From positions 3,700,501-3,764,500 of the forward strand of contig NZ_CP068985.1 of assembly GCF_019397265.1 (NCBI RefSeq): 64,000 nucleotides of DNA, read 5' to 3'. Within the stretch, counting starts at the first letter, position 1, and the number at the start of each line of letters is the position of its first letter. Positions 1-10,708 of the stretch are shown here, piece after piece. The DNA comes from Nonomuraea coxensis DSM 45129. GTDB lineage: Bacteria; Actinomycetota; Actinomycetes; Streptosporangiales; Streptosporangiaceae. The notes beneath the pieces were generated by a model that saw nothing but the letters and a program-made list of their open reading frames with translations, did no database searches and was not told the DNA's origin. Both the position numbers and the translations under genes were made by a program.

Positions 1-335
1 GGCGGCAGCTCGGCCGGCTGCTGCGCGGGGGATGGCGCAAGCCGGGCCCGGTGCTGGAGACGCTGGAGGCCGCGGCGGCGCTGGGGGCGCACCGGCAGGT
101 GTGGGAGGTCGTGACGGGGTTGCTGGAAACGTTCCTGCCGGGGCCCGAGGAGCGGCCGGCCGCGCGGCACGCGCAGGTGCTCGGCTTCGCCCTGCGCGCG
201 GCACGGTGGGCAGAGGCGCGCGGGCCGGTGCCGTGCGTGGCGGAGGCCGCCGCGCGCCGGGCGTCGAACAACTTCGTACGCGAGGCGCGGCGGCTCCACA
301 CCTACCTGACGCGACGCGGCCCGCACCGGGCCTGA
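1..335 (+). CDS. C-terminal fragment of an unidentified protein (5' end outside the window)
   Basis: An open frame runs from base 3 without a start and stops at 333-335, giving the last 110 residues of a longer protein. The piece is rich in Leu, Ala and Arg, looks wholly alpha-helical, and has no catalytic motif or membrane segment. Its tail (NNFVREARRLHTYL) resembles the helical C-termini of large actinobacterial proteins of unknown function, but I do not recognise the family. It converges on the AAA ATPase gene, with 16 bp between the two stop codons. Two overlapping ATG-initiated frames nearby are alternatives, but only this frame is open to the window edge. Confidence 0.6.
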   Translation, partial: RQLGRLLRGGWRKPGPVLETLEAAAALGAHRQVWEVVTGLLETFLPGPEERPAARHAQVLGFALRAARWAEARGPVPCVAEAAARRASNNFVREARRLHTYLTRRGPHRA

Positions 336-351
336 CGCCCGGGTGGCGGGG

Positions 352-1470
352 TCAGAGGTAGAGGCCGGTGGACTCGTCGCCCTGGGCGGGGGTGAACTCG
401 CGGCCGGCGCGCAGCGCGTACAGCTCCGCCAGGGTCGCCCCCGACGGGCCCACGCCGTCGGACCTGCCGAGCCAGGCGACGGCCTCGTCCCTGCTCAGCG
501 GCCCCACCTCGAGCTGGGTCAGGCACCGGCCCGGACGGACGACGGCCGGGTGGAGCCGGGCGAGGTCCTCGTTGGTGGTGATGGCCACCAGCACGTCCCG
601 GCCCTGGCCGAGCAGGCCGTCGGTCAGGTTGAGCAGCCGCGACAGGCCCTGCCCCGCCTGCGCCTTCGCGCCCGAGCTGATCAGCTCGTCGCAGTCCTCC
701 AGGACGAGCAGCCGCCAGCGCTGCGCGTCCTCGTCGGTGTCGTAGCCGACCGCCACCTCCATCAGGTAGCCGGGCTCGTTGAACAGGCGCTCGGGGTCGA
801 GCACGCAGTCGACCTGGCACCACTCGCGCCACTGCTTGGCGAGCGTGCGCAGCAGCGTGGTCTTGCCGGTGCCGGGCTGGCCGTGCAGCAGGATGAGCCG
901 GCCGTTGACGTCGGCCGGGGTGATCGACATCAGCCGGTCGAGGGCGGGACGCACCTTGCCGGAGTAGTTCTGGCTGATCTCCGGCCAGGGCTGGGCGGTG
1001 ATCGGCTTCTCCGAGCGCGTGCCGCCGTGCGTGCCCCGCCACCAGAAGCCCATGTCGACGTGGTCGGCCTCGGGCACGGCCTCCTCGGCGCCCTCGATGC
1101 TCTCGCGCAGCACCGACTTGGCCAGCTCCTCGTCGACCGCCGTGACGCTGACCGTGGCCGTGCGGTTGCGGTGGCGCACCACGCGCAGCGTCCAGCCGTC
1201 GCCGCAGATGAGCCGCGACTCCGTGCCGTCCTCGACCCGCGCCGTGCGCAGCACCCGGCCGCCCTTGGGGGCGAGCGGCGCGTCGGTGCGCACGCGCTCC
1301 AGGTTCGCCAGCCGGGACCACGGCTGGGCGCCCGTCGCGAACGGCGACAGCGCCAGGGCGTCGATCACGTCGATGGCGGAGTCGGCGTCGTCGATCCAGA
1401 TGTTCATCGGAAGCTCCGAAGAGTCCGGGCTGGGGAACGGCACCTCCTTAATCACAGACATAGCGTCCAT
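352..1470 (-). CDS. AAA+ ATPase with N-terminal DUF5925 domain
   Basis: The 372-residue product matches my memory of the actinobacterial DUF5925 ATPases: an N-terminal domain (about 22-150) beginning with an acidic DDADS stretch, then one AAA+ module. Walker A is GQPGTGKTT, Walker B is LLVLEDCDEL, and a sensor-1-like ITTNED and an arginine-finger region (HPAVVRPGR) follow. This order is that of a classical AAA ATPase; the substrate is unknown. The start is uncertain. The ATG at 1470 is used here. An internal ATG at 1407 has GGAG six bases upstream and begins MNIWIDDADS, so it may be the real start. Nothing suggests a membrane or secreted location. Confidence 0.85.
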   Translation of the reverse strand: MDAMSVIKEVPFPSPDSSELPMNIWIDDADSAIDVIDALALSPFATGAQPWSRLANLERVRTDAPLAPKGGRVLRTARVEDGTESRLICGDGWTLRVVRHRNRTATVSVTAVDEELAKSVLRESIEGAEEAVPEADHVDMGFWWRGTHGGTRSEKPITAQPWPEISQNYSGKVRPALDRLMSITPADVNGRLILLHGQPGTGKTTLLRTLAKQWREWCQVDCVLDPERLFNEPGYLMEVAVGYDTDEDAQRWRLLVLEDCDELISSGAKAQAGQGLSRLLNLTDGLLGQGRDVLVAITTNEDLARLHPAVVRPGRCLTQLEVGPLSRDEAVAWLGRSDGVGPSGATLAELYALRAGREFTPAQGDESTGLYL

Positions 1471-1519
1471 GATCTAGTCAGCCGGGCCCGATGTCGAAGG
1501 TTTTTGCCTGCCGATCTGG

Positions 1520-2968
1520 TTAGTTCTTGCTGAGCGAACCGGTCTGCGTCACGAGACCCAGGCCGGGCTCGTCGCGCCAGGTGTAGCCGAGCGTGCCGTC
1601 GGGGCGCAGGTCGAGCCAGATGGTGCCGGCGATGCAGCCGCCCTCGTTCGCGCCGAGGGAGAAGGTGAGCCGGGTGTCCTCGACCTGGGTGAGGGTGATC
1701 GTGCCCCTGCACTTGCCGCCGTTGTTGTCCTCGCGCCATTCGGCGGTGGACTCGCCGCTCTTCAGGCGTACCTCGTTGTCGGCGCCGTCGCCGTCCATGG
1801 GGTTGGTGCTGGTGGTGTGGCCGGACCAGTGGCCCGCGAAGGCGGCCGGGATCCTGGGGTTGCCGGCGGGGCGGGAGGCGACGCTGGCAGGAGGGCTGGC
1901 AGGGAGGCTGGTCGGGGGGCTGGTGGGGGCGGTGCTGCCGTTGCCGGACGCGGGGGAGGTGGTGGCGGGCGGGGCGGCCGACGGGGAGCGGCCCGTGTCG
2001 GTGAGGCGGCCGGGAGGCTGGTTCAGCAGGACGGCGGCGGTGACGGCGGACGCCGCCAGGACCGCGGCCGCGGCCACCGCGCCCATGATCAGCCCCCGGG
2101 GACGGGAACGGCCCGGCACGGTCCCGGCCGGCCGCCGGGGAGCCGTCCCCACCGGCGCGGGGCCGCCGGGAGGGGGGCCGGGGGTGACGAGGGCGACCAT
2201 CAGGTGCTGCGCCGTGGGCCGACGCCCCGGCTCCTTCGACAGGCAGGCGGCGAGCAGCCCCCGCAGCCGCTCAGGTAACGGCGACAGATCGGGCTCGCTG
2301 TGCAGCACCCGGTGCAGCACCGCCGGCACGGTGTCGGCCCCGAACGGGCTCACCCCCGTTCCCGCGTACACCATCGAGGCCGCCCACGCGAACACGTCGG
2401 AGGCGGCCGACGCGGGCGTCCCGTTGATCTGCTCGGGCGCCAGGTAGGCGGGCGTCCCGATGATCCCGGACGTGAGCGTCGCCGCGCCCTCCGCCCGCGC
2501 GATGCCGAAGTCGACCACGCGCGGCCCGTCCGGCCCCAGCAGGACGTTGCCGGGCTTGAAGTCGCGGTGCACGATCCCGGCCGCGTGGATGGCGGCCAGG
2601 GCGGTGGCGGTGCCGACGACCAGCCGTTCGAGCTCGCCGCCGCGCAGCGGCCCGCGCTCGCGCACCCGCTCGGCCAGGGAGGGGCCGTCCACGTACTCGC
2701 TCACCACGTACGGCCGCGGCCCGTCCACGGAGGCGTCGAGGACCCGCGCCGTGCAGAAGGAGGCGATGCCCTCCAGCGCGTCGAGCTCGCGGGCGAGCCG
2801 GGCCCGCGTCTCCCGGTCGCCCGCGCTGAGCAGCTTGACCGCGACGGGGTCGCCGCCCCCGGCCGGATGGGCGAGGTAGACGACGCCCTGCCCGCCCTCG
2901 CCGAGCCGCCCGGCCAGGCGGTATCCGCCCAGCGATTCCGGGTCGTCCGGGGTGAGGGGGTGCGCCAT
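1520..2968 (-). CDS. Transmembrane Ser/Thr protein kinase (PknB-like) with extracellular sensor domain
   Basis: Residues about 15-260 form a complete Hanks-type kinase: glycine loop GEGGQG, Lys45, HRD at 134-136, DFG at 153-155 and APE at 178-180, so it should be active. A Pro-rich juxtamembrane stretch leads to one membrane helix (about 293-315), a Ser/Thr/Pro linker, and an extracytoplasmic domain of about 110 residues with two Cys (KCRG and GGCIAG) and a beta-rich look. The domain probably senses an envelope signal, but the ligand cannot be inferred. A TANNNT box (TAACGT) lies 7 nt before the ATG, so the mRNA is probably leaderless. It diverges from the channel gene at 3063. Confidence 0.93.
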   Translation of the reverse strand: MAHPLTPDDPESLGGYRLAGRLGEGGQGVVYLAHPAGGGDPVAVKLLSAGDRETRARLARELDALEGIASFCTARVLDASVDGPRPYVVSEYVDGPSLAERVRERGPLRGGELERLVVGTATALAAIHAAGIVHRDFKPGNVLLGPDGPRVVDFGIARAEGAATLTSGIIGTPAYLAPEQINGTPASAASDVFAWAASMVYAGTGVSPFGADTVPAVLHRVLHSEPDLSPLPERLRGLLAACLSKEPGRRPTAQHLMVALVTPGPPPGGPAPVGTAPRRPAGTVPGRSRPRGLIMGAVAAAAVLAASAVTAAVLLNQPPGRLTDTGRSPSAAPPATTSPASGNGSTAPTSPPTSLPASPPASVASRPAGNPRIPAAFAGHWSGHTTSTNPMDGDGADNEVRLKSGESTAEWREDNNGGKCRGTITLTQVEDTRLTFSLGANEGGCIAGTIWLDLRPDGTLGYTWRDEPGLGLVTQTGSLSKN

Positions 2969-2975
2969 GGCGGAT

Positions 2976-2981
2976 ACGTTA
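2976..2981 (-). promoter_or_regulatory. -10 box of a leaderless kinase transcript
   Basis: TAACGT on the minus strand, with 7 nt to the ATG at 2968. The spacing places transcription start at or next to the start codon. No Shine-Dalgarno sequence lies at a usable distance. Confidence 0.5.
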
Positions 2982-3062
2982 CCGGTCCTCCTGCGTCAGG
3001 AAAGATCGCCAGGTACCTTGTTGCCTCGCGTCAAATGGCTCCTTACACGGAGGTAACGGGGA

Positions 3063-4934
3063 ATGTCCAAGGTCACGGTCCGTGCGCGCCTGCGGTACTG
3101 GTTCGACAACACGATGTCGAAAGGCACCGCCTCGCTGATCGGGTGGCTGGCCGTCGTGTCGGTGGCGCTCATCGTGTCGGTGGCGGCGTTCACGCTGTGG
3201 CTGGCGCCGGGCGAGCCGGACGGCGCGGGCCACGCGGGCGAGGTCTTATGGATCACGCTCATGCACGCGCTGACCCCGAGCAAGGTGGCGAGCGACAAGG
3301 GGTCGGCCGCGTACCTGGCGGTGATGTTCGCCGGCTCGCTCGGCGGCCTGTTCATCGTCAGCATGCTCGTCGGCCTGCTGTCCAACGGGCTGAAGCAGCA
3401 GGTGGACCGCCTGCGCAGGGGGCGCTCGCGGATCGTGGAGTCCGGCCACACGGTGGTGCTCGGCTGGTCGGACCAGGTGTTCACCATCGTGGGCGAGCTG
3501 GTCAAGGCGCACGCCAGCCAGAAGCGGTCGGCCGTCGCGATCCTCGCCGACCGCGACAAGCTGGACATGGAGGAGGACCTCCGCGAGCACCTCGGCGACC
3601 TCGGCCGTACCCGGCTGATCTGCCGCACCGGCAAGCCCACGGAGCCGCACGACCTCGCGCTCATGAACCTCGCCGCCGCGCGGAGCGTCGTCGTGCTCTC
3701 GCCGCAGGGCGAGGACCCGGACGCGCACGTCATCAAGATCCTGCTCGCGCTGGCCAAGCGCGAGGGCGCGCACCCGCCGGTGGTCGCCGCGCTCGCCTCC
3801 GGCCGCAACCTCGCCGCCGCCCGCCTGGCCGGCGGCCCGGACGTGCACCTGGTCGACTCCGACGACACCGCCGCCCGGCTCATCGTGCAGTCCTCGCGCC
3901 AGTCCGGCCTGTCCGTCGTCTGCATGGACCTGCTGAACTTCGACGGCGGCGAGATCTACCTGCGCACCCCGAGGAAGCTCGTCGGCGTCACCTACGGGGA
4001 GGCGCTGCACGCCTACCAGACCGCCGTCGTGATCGGCCTGCGCCGTCCGTCCGGCGTCGTGCTCAACCCGCCGGGCGACACCGTGATCGGCGCGGACGAC
4101 GAGATCATCGTCATCGCCGCCGACGACTCCCACGTACGCCTCGCCGCCGGCAAGCCGTCCGTGGACGAGTCCGCCATCGCCGCTCCCGCCGCCGGGCGGC
4201 CGGGGCCCGCGCCCGAGCGCACGCTGCTGCTCAACTGGAACGGCCGCGCCGAGCGGATCGTCCGCCTCCTCGACGCCTACGCGGCGCCAGGCTCGGTCCT
4301 GGAGATCGCCGCCGACCACCCGAGGGCCGGCGCCGGGCTTTCCGGGCTGGGCAACCTCACCGTCAACGTCAAGGACTGCGACACCACCGACCGCTTCGCC
4401 CTGGAGGCGCTCGGCGTCGGCGTGTTCCAGCACGTGATCGTCCTGTCCGACGACCGGTTCGACCCGCACCACGCCGACACGCGCACGCTCATGACCCTGC
4501 TGCAGCTCCGCGACATGCAGAGCGCGCTCGGCGAGCACTACTCGATCGTCAGCGAGATGCACGACGAGAACAACCGGACCCTCGCCGAGGTCACCGAGGC
4601 CGACGACATCGTCATCAGCGACACGGTCATCGGCCTGCTGCTGGCGCAGCTCGCCGAGAACCGCCACCTCGCCGAGGTGTTCGGCGCCCTCTTCGACTCG
4701 CACGGCTCGGAGATCTACCTCCGCCCCGCCTCCTCGTACGTCCGTACCGGGACGCAGGTGACGTTCTCCACGGTGATCGAGGCCGCCCGGCGGCGCGGCG
4801 AGAGCGCCGTCGGCTACCGTGCCCGCGCCGGCCGCGACGAGCCGCCGCACTACGGCATCGTCCTCAACCCCGGCACGTCGGACCCGGTGGTCCTCGCCGA
4901 GGGCGACGCCGTCATCGTCCTGGCCGACCACTAG
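3063..4934 (+). CDS. CASTOR/POLLUX-like ion channel with two RCK/TrkA-N NAD-binding domains
   Basis: The 623-residue protein has two membrane helices (about 23-47 and 86-108) flanking a short pore-like loop, then two large Rossmann-type regulator domains (first about 125-345, second about 405-610). This is the layout of the plant CASTOR/POLLUX-related channels found in actinobacteria, often labelled NAD-binding lipoproteins. It probably gates a cation flux at the cytoplasmic membrane; the ion is not known. The start at 3063 has GGAGGT 8 nt upstream. Codon 62 is TTA, which is rare at this GC content. It is divergent from the kinase gene, with 94 bp between them. Confidence 0.88.
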   Translation: MSKVTVRARLRYWFDNTMSKGTASLIGWLAVVSVALIVSVAAFTLWLAPGEPDGAGHAGEVLWITLMHALTPSKVASDKGSAAYLAVMFAGSLGGLFIVSMLVGLLSNGLKQQVDRLRRGRSRIVESGHTVVLGWSDQVFTIVGELVKAHASQKRSAVAILADRDKLDMEEDLREHLGDLGRTRLICRTGKPTEPHDLALMNLAAARSVVVLSPQGEDPDAHVIKILLALAKREGAHPPVVAALASGRNLAAARLAGGPDVHLVDSDDTAARLIVQSSRQSGLSVVCMDLLNFDGGEIYLRTPRKLVGVTYGEALHAYQTAVVIGLRRPSGVVLNPPGDTVIGADDEIIVIAADDSHVRLAAGKPSVDESAIAAPAAGRPGPAPERTLLLNWNGRAERIVRLLDAYAAPGSVLEIAADHPRAGAGLSGLGNLTVNVKDCDTTDRFALEALGVGVFQHVIVLSDDRFDPHHADTRTLMTLLQLRDMQSALGEHYSIVSEMHDENNRTLAEVTEADDIVISDTVIGLLLAQLAENRHLAEVFGALFDSHGSEIYLRPASSYVRTGTQVTFSTVIEAARRRGESAVGYRARAGRDEPPHYGIVLNPGTSDPVVLAEGDAVIVLADH

Positions 4935-4963
4935 AGCCGGACGCCGGTCCCGCCGGGACCCGT

Positions 4964-4969
4964 TACCGT
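4964..4969 (+). promoter_or_regulatory. -10 box of a leaderless mtnA transcript
   Basis: TACCGT is followed by 7 nt and the GTG start at 4977. No ribosome binding site is visible, consistent with leaderless translation. Confidence 0.5.
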
Positions 4970-4976
4970 TTCTGGC

Positions 4977-5915
<939 letters not shown>

Positions 5916-5995
5916 GCAAATCGGCCATCTTCGGGACCTGTCCGCGTATCCCTTGTTACGCTCAGTATTCCCCGCACAAGTCTTCGGAGCTCGTC

Positions 5996-6772
5996 TTGGC
6001 CATCGACCTGGTGTCACGGCACGACTGGAACGCCCGCGCCCCCCGCGGAGACTACTCACAGCTCGACTCCGCCAAAGGGGTGAAGGTCCACTACACCGGC
6101 GGCAGGGTCGATCCCGGCATCGTCGGCGACCACGCCGCCTGCGCGGCGCTGGTGCGCTCCATCCAGGCGTACCACATGGACGGCAACGGCTGGGTCGACA
6201 TCGGCTACTCCTTTGTGGCCTGCCCCCATCGCAAGGTGTTCGAGGGGCGCGGGCTGCACCACCTGCCCGCCGCCAACGGCCCCGGGCTCAACGCCGGCCA
6301 CTACGCGGTGCTCGGACTGGTCGGCAACAGCGGGCTCGTGCAGCCCACCGGCCCGATCCTGCACGCCATCCTCGACGCCGTCGAGCACGTACGCGCCCGC
6401 GGCGGCGCCGGCAAGGAGATCAAGGGGCACCGCGACGGCTATTCCACCGACTGCCCCGGCGACCCCCTCTACTCCTGGGTGCGCCGGGGCGCGCCCCGGC
6501 CGTCGGGCGGGGAGGAGCCGCCGCCGCCGGGTCCGGCCGCGCCGCCGTTCCCCGGACGCCTGCTGTCGTACCCGCCGGTCGTGCGCGGCGACGACGTGCG
6601 CGCCTGGCAGGGCCGCATGCGCGAGCGCGGTTTCGACCTCGACGCCGACGGCGCGTACGGCCCCGCCTCCCGCGCCGCCTGCGTCGCCTTCCAACGGGGG
6701 CAGGGCATCGCCGACGACGGCGTGGTGGGCCCGCTCACCTGGCGGCTCACCTGGGAGGCTCCGCGGAGCTGA
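5996..6772 (+). CDS. N-acetylmuramoyl-L-alanine amidase (Amidase_2/PGRP) with peptidoglycan-binding domain
   Basis: I chose the TTG at 5996 because GGAG sits 6 nt before it; a GTG at 6011 is the alternative. The 258-residue product has a PGRP/Amidase_2 domain (about 1-165) with zinc-ligand His in VHYTGG and [15 protein letters not shown] Pro-rich linker leads to a PG_binding_1 domain (about 190-255: [43 protein letters not shown]). It should cleave the bond between MurNAc and the stem peptide. No signal peptide is visible from either start, which is common for this actinobacterial group and leaves export unexplained. Confidence 0.9.
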   Translation: MAIDLVSRHDWNARAPRGDYSQLDSAKGVKVHYTGGRVDPGIVGDHAACAALVRSIQAYHMDGNGWVDIGYSFVACPHRKVFEGRGLHHLPAANGPGLNAGHYAVLGLVGNSGLVQPTGPILHAILDAVEHVRARGGAGKEIKGHRDGYSTDCPGDPLYSWVRRGAPRPSGGEEPPPPGPAAPPFPGRLLSYPPVVRGDDVRAWQGRMRERGFDLDADGAYGPASRAACVAFQRGQGIADDGVVGPLTWRLTWEAPRS

Positions 6773-6819
6773 TCAGGATGTCGGGGGCCCCTGGGGTGCT
6801 GGCTCCGACCGGTTCCGCC

Positions 6820-6825
6820 TACTAT
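6820..6825 (+). promoter_or_regulatory. -10 box of a leaderless mutAB transcript
   Basis: TACTAT lies 7 nt before the mutA ATG at 6833. No Shine-Dalgarno sequence is present in between. Confidence 0.5.
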
Positions 6826-6832
6826 CCGAACC

Positions 6833-8560
6833 ATGGAACTCGCAGCGGGGTTCACGCCCACGACCCGGGACGACTGGCGGGAGCTGGCGGCGGCCGTCCT
6901 GCTCAGGTCCGGGATCGAGGCGGGCTCGCCCGAGGAGGCGCTGTCCACCACCACCTACGACGGCCTGACGATCGCACCCCTCTACGACCTGGACGACCTG
7001 CCCGGCGATCCCGGGCTGCCGGGCGCGCCGCCGTACGTGCGGGGCGCCCGGACGGTCCCCGGCTGGGACGTCCGGCAGCGGCACGCCGTGCCCGACCCCG
7101 AGGCGGTGCTGGCCGACCTGGAGAACGGCGTCACCTCGTTGTGGCTGGTCGTCGGCGACGGCGCGATCCCGCCGGAGGCGCTGGCCGACGTGCTGAAGGA
7201 CGTGCTGCTCGACCTGGCCCCCGTGGTCCTGGACGCGGGCGGGCGCACCCGCGAGGCCGCCGAGGCGCTGCTCGCGCTGGCGGCCGGGCGCGGCGTCGCC
7301 GTCTCCGGCAACCTGGGGGGCTCCGGCGCGGCCGGGGCGGAGCTGGCGGTGCGGTGCGCCGCCGAGTTCCCGGGGCTGCGGGCCGTCACCGTCGACGCCA
7401 CCGGTTGGCACGACGCGGGCGGCGGCGACGCCGACGAGCTGGGCTGCTCGATCGCGCGCGGCGTGGCCGAGCTGCGCGAGCTCACCCGGGCCGGCCTGCC
7501 GGTCGAGCAGGCGCTGGACCAGATCGAGTTCCGCTACGCCGCCACCGACGACCAGTTCGCCACCATCGCCAAGCTGCGCGCCGCCCGGCGGCTGTGGGCC
7601 AGGGTCGCCGAGGTGTGCGGCGCTCCGGGGCACGGCGGCCAGCGGCAGCACGCGGTCACCAGCTCGGCCATGATGACCGTCCGCGACCCGTACACGAACC
7701 TGCTGCGCACCACCGTCGCCTGCTTCGCCGCCGGGGTCGGCGGGGCCGACGCCGTCACCGTGCAGCCGTTCGACGCCGCGCTCGGACTGCCGGACGACTT
7801 CTCCCGCCGGCTCGCCCGCAACACCCAGGCCCTGCTGCTGGAGGAGGCGCACCTGGCCCGCGTGCTCGACCCCGCGGGCGGCTCCTGGTACGTCGAGCGC
7901 CGCACCGCCGACCTGGCCGAGAAGGCGTGGGCGTGGTTCCAGGAGATCGAGGCCGCCGGAGGCGCCGACGCGGCAGGAGAGCTGATCGCGGCCCGCGTGG
8001 CCGCCACCCGCGAGCGCCGCGCCGCCGACATCGCCCGCCGCCGCTTCCCGATCACCGGCGTCAGCGAGTACCCCGACCTGGCCGAACGCCCCGTCCCGCG
8101 CGACGGGAACGGCATCGCCACGCCGCGCTACGCCGAGGAGTTCGAGGCGCTGCGCGACCTCGCCGAGTCGCGGCCGGAGCGGCCCAAGGTGTTCCTCGCC
8201 ACGATCGGGCCCGTCGCCGCCCACACCGCGCGGGCCGCGTTCGCCGCCAACCTGTTCCGGGCGGGCGGCTTCGCGACCGAGACCGCCGGGCCGGGCGCCG
8301 ACCCCGGCCAGATCGCCACCGCCTTCGCCGTCAGCGGCGCCCGCGTCGCCTGCCTGTGCTCCAGCGACCCGCTGTACGCCGAGCACGCCGCCCCTGTGGC
8401 CGCCGCGCTCAGACGGGCCGGGGCCAGGCGGGTGTGGCTGGCGGGCCGGGGCAGGTACGACGGCGTGGACGGCACCGTGCACGCCGGCTGCGACGCCCTC
8501 CACGTGCTGCGCGCCACCTACGACGACGTGCTCGACGACGACCTGGGGGTGACCCGATGA
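6833..8560 (+). CDS. mutA: Methylmalonyl-CoA mutase, small (beta) subunit
   Basis: This is the non-catalytic partner of the B12-dependent mutase that interconverts methylmalonyl-CoA and succinyl-CoA, linking propionate to the TCA cycle. The 575-residue product has the TIM-barrel-like substrate domain ([41 protein letters not shown]) and a C-terminal flavodoxin-like domain. As expected for this subunit, that domain lacks the DxHxxG cobalamin motif. Its stop overlaps the mutB start in an ATGA arrangement, indicating translational coupling. It is somewhat shorter than the 610-640 residues usual in the family. Confidence 0.95.
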   Translation: MELAAGFTPTTRDDWRELAAAVLLRSGIEAGSPEEALSTTTYDGLTIAPLYDLDDLPGDPGLPGAPPYVRGARTVPGWDVRQRHAVPDPEAVLADLENGVTSLWLVVGDGAIPPEALADVLKDVLLDLAPVVLDAGGRTREAAEALLALAAGRGVAVSGNLGGSGAAGAELAVRCAAEFPGLRAVTVDATGWHDAGGGDADELGCSIARGVAELRELTRAGLPVEQALDQIEFRYAATDDQFATIAKLRAARRLWARVAEVCGAPGHGGQRQHAVTSSAMMTVRDPYTNLLRTTVACFAAGVGGADAVTVQPFDAALGLPDDFSRRLARNTQALLLEEAHLARVLDPAGGSWYVERRTADLAEKAWAWFQEIEAAGGADAAGELIAARVAATRERRAADIARRRFPITGVSEYPDLAERPVPRDGNGIATPRYAEEFEALRDLAESRPERPKVFLATIGPVAAHTARAAFAANLFRAGGFATETAGPGADPGQIATAFAVSGARVACLCSSDPLYAEHAAPVAAALRRAGARRVWLAGRGRYDGVDGTVHAGCDALHVLRATYDDVLDDDLGVTR

Positions 8561-10708
8561 TCCCGGACTTCTCCGGCGTACCGCTCAACGGCCTGGCCAA
8601 GGAGCCGGGACGGCGCCCCGAGCCGGGCGGCGAGGTCTGGGAGACCCCGGAGGGCATCGCGGTCAAGCCCCTCTACACCGGGGGCGACCTCGACGGGCTC
8701 GACTTCCTGCGCACCTATCCGGGCATCGCCCCGTACGTGCGGGGGCCGTACCCCACGATGTACGTCAACCAGCCGTGGACGGTCCGGCAGTACGCGGGGT
8801 TCTCCACCGCCGAGGACTCCAACGCCTTCTACCGGCGTAATCTGGCGGCCGGGCAGAAGGGGTTGTCGGTCGCGTTCGACCTGGCCACGCACCGGGGGTA
8901 TGACTCCGATCATCCGCGGGTGGCGGGCGATGTCGGCATGGCGGGGGTGGCGATCGACTCCATCTACGACATGCGCCAGCTCTTCGACGGCATCCCGTTG
9001 GATCGCATGTCGGTGTCGATGACGATGAACGGCGCGGTCCTGCCGATCCTGGCGTTGTACATCGTGGCGGCGGAGGAGCAGGGGGTGAAGCCGGAGCAGC
9101 TCATGGGGACGATCCAGAACGACATCCTCAAGGAGTTCATGGTCCGGAACACCTACATCTATCCGCCGGCTCCGTCGATGCGCATCATTTCCGACATTTT
9201 CGCCTACACCAGTCAAAGGATGCCGAAGTTCAATTCGATCAGCATCTCGGGTTATCACCTGCAGGAGGCCGGGGCGACGTGTGACCTGGAGCTGGCCTAC
9301 ACGCTGGCCGACGGGATGGAGTACCTGCGGGCGGGGGTCGGGGCGGGGCTGGAGGTGGACGCGTTCGCGCCGCGGTTGTCGTTCTTCTGGTGCATCGGGA
9401 TGAACTTCTTCATGGAGGTGGCCAAGCTGCGGGCGGCCCGTCTGCTGTGGAGCCGCATCGTGCGGGACATGGGGGCGGGGAACCCGAAGTCGCTGGCGTT
9501 GCGTACGCACAGTCAGACTTCCGGCTGGTCGTTGACGGCGCAGGATGTGTACAACAACGTGGTGCGTACCTGTGTGGAGGCGATGGCCGCCACCCAGGGG
9601 CACGCAGTCGTTGCACACCAACGCCCTGGACGAGGCTCTGGCGCTGCCGAGCGACTTCTCCGCCCGCATCGCCCGCAACACGCAGTTGCTGCTGCAGCAC
9701 GAGTCGGGCACCACGCGGGTGATCGACCCGTGGGGCGGTTCCTATTACGTGGAGACGTTGACCGCGCGGCTGGCCGAGCGGGCGTGGCGGCACATCGAGG
9801 AGGTCGAGGCGGCCGGTGGCATGGCGAAGGCGATCGAGGCGGGGCTGCCCAAGCTGCGCATCGAGGAGGCCGCGGCGCGCGCCCAGGCCCGTATCGACTC
9901 CGGCACGCAGCCGGTGATCGGCGTCAACAAGTACAGGACCGGCGGCGACGAGACGATCGACGTGCTCAAGGTCGACAACAGCGCGGTCCGCGGCCGGCAA
10001 CTGGAGAAGCTGGCCCGGCTGCGGGCCGAGCGGGACGACGAAGCGGTGCGGCGGGCCCTCGACGCGCTCACCGCCGCCGCCAGGGACCCGCGGCCGGGGC
10101 TGGAGCACAACCTGCTCGAACTGTCGGTGGACGCGGCCCGCGCCAAGGCCACCGTGGGGGAGATGTCCGAGGCTCTGGAGCGGGTGTTCGGGCGGCACGC
10201 CGAGCCGGTCCGTACCATCTCAGGGGTGTATCGCGACGAGTCGGGCCCCGCCGAGAACATCGAGCGCGCGCGCCGCGCCTGCGCCGACTTCGAGCGGGCC
10301 GAGGGCCGCCGCCCGCGCATCCTGGTCGCCAAGATGGGCCAGGACGGGCACGACCGCGGCCAGAAGGTGATCGCCACCGCCTTCGCCGACCTCGGCTTCG
10401 ACGTGGACGTCGGCCCGCTGTTCCAGACGCCGGAGGAGGTCGCCAGGCAGGCCGTGGAGGCCGACGTGCACGTGGTCGGCGTGTCCTCGCTGGCCGCCGG
10501 GCACCTGACGCTGGTGCCCGCGCTGCGCGAGGCGCTGGCCGGGCTCGGCGCAGACGACATCATGATCGTGGTCGGCGGCGTCATCCCGCCCGGCGACCAC
10601 GACGAGCTGCGCGCCGCGGGCGCGTCCGCGATCTTCCCGCCGGGCACGGTGATCGCCGATGCCGCGCTCGGCCTGCTGGACCAGCTCAACCGCCGGCGCA
10701 CAGCGTGA
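8557..10708 (+). pseudogene. mutB: Methylmalonyl-CoA mutase, large (alpha) catalytic subunit, interrupted by a frameshift
   Basis: The frame from the ATG at 8557 encodes the substrate-binding barrel of MutB ([53 protein letters not shown]). At 9601-9603 the match jumps to another frame, which continues with [15 protein letters not shown] and later the cobalamin domain ([29 protein letters not shown]) to the stop at 10706-10708. The expected codons CAC ACG CAG read CAC GCAG, so two bases (AC or CA) appear to be missing. As written, the barrel and B12 domain are not fused and no active enzyme can form. Sequencing or assembly error is the main alternative, because everything around the site is well conserved. 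Confidence 0.93.

Noticed and set aside
8557..10708. Programmed ribosomal frameshift in mutB
   Set aside because: No slippery heptamer or downstream stimulatory structure is apparent, and a simple 2-nt loss restores the conserved sequence exactly.
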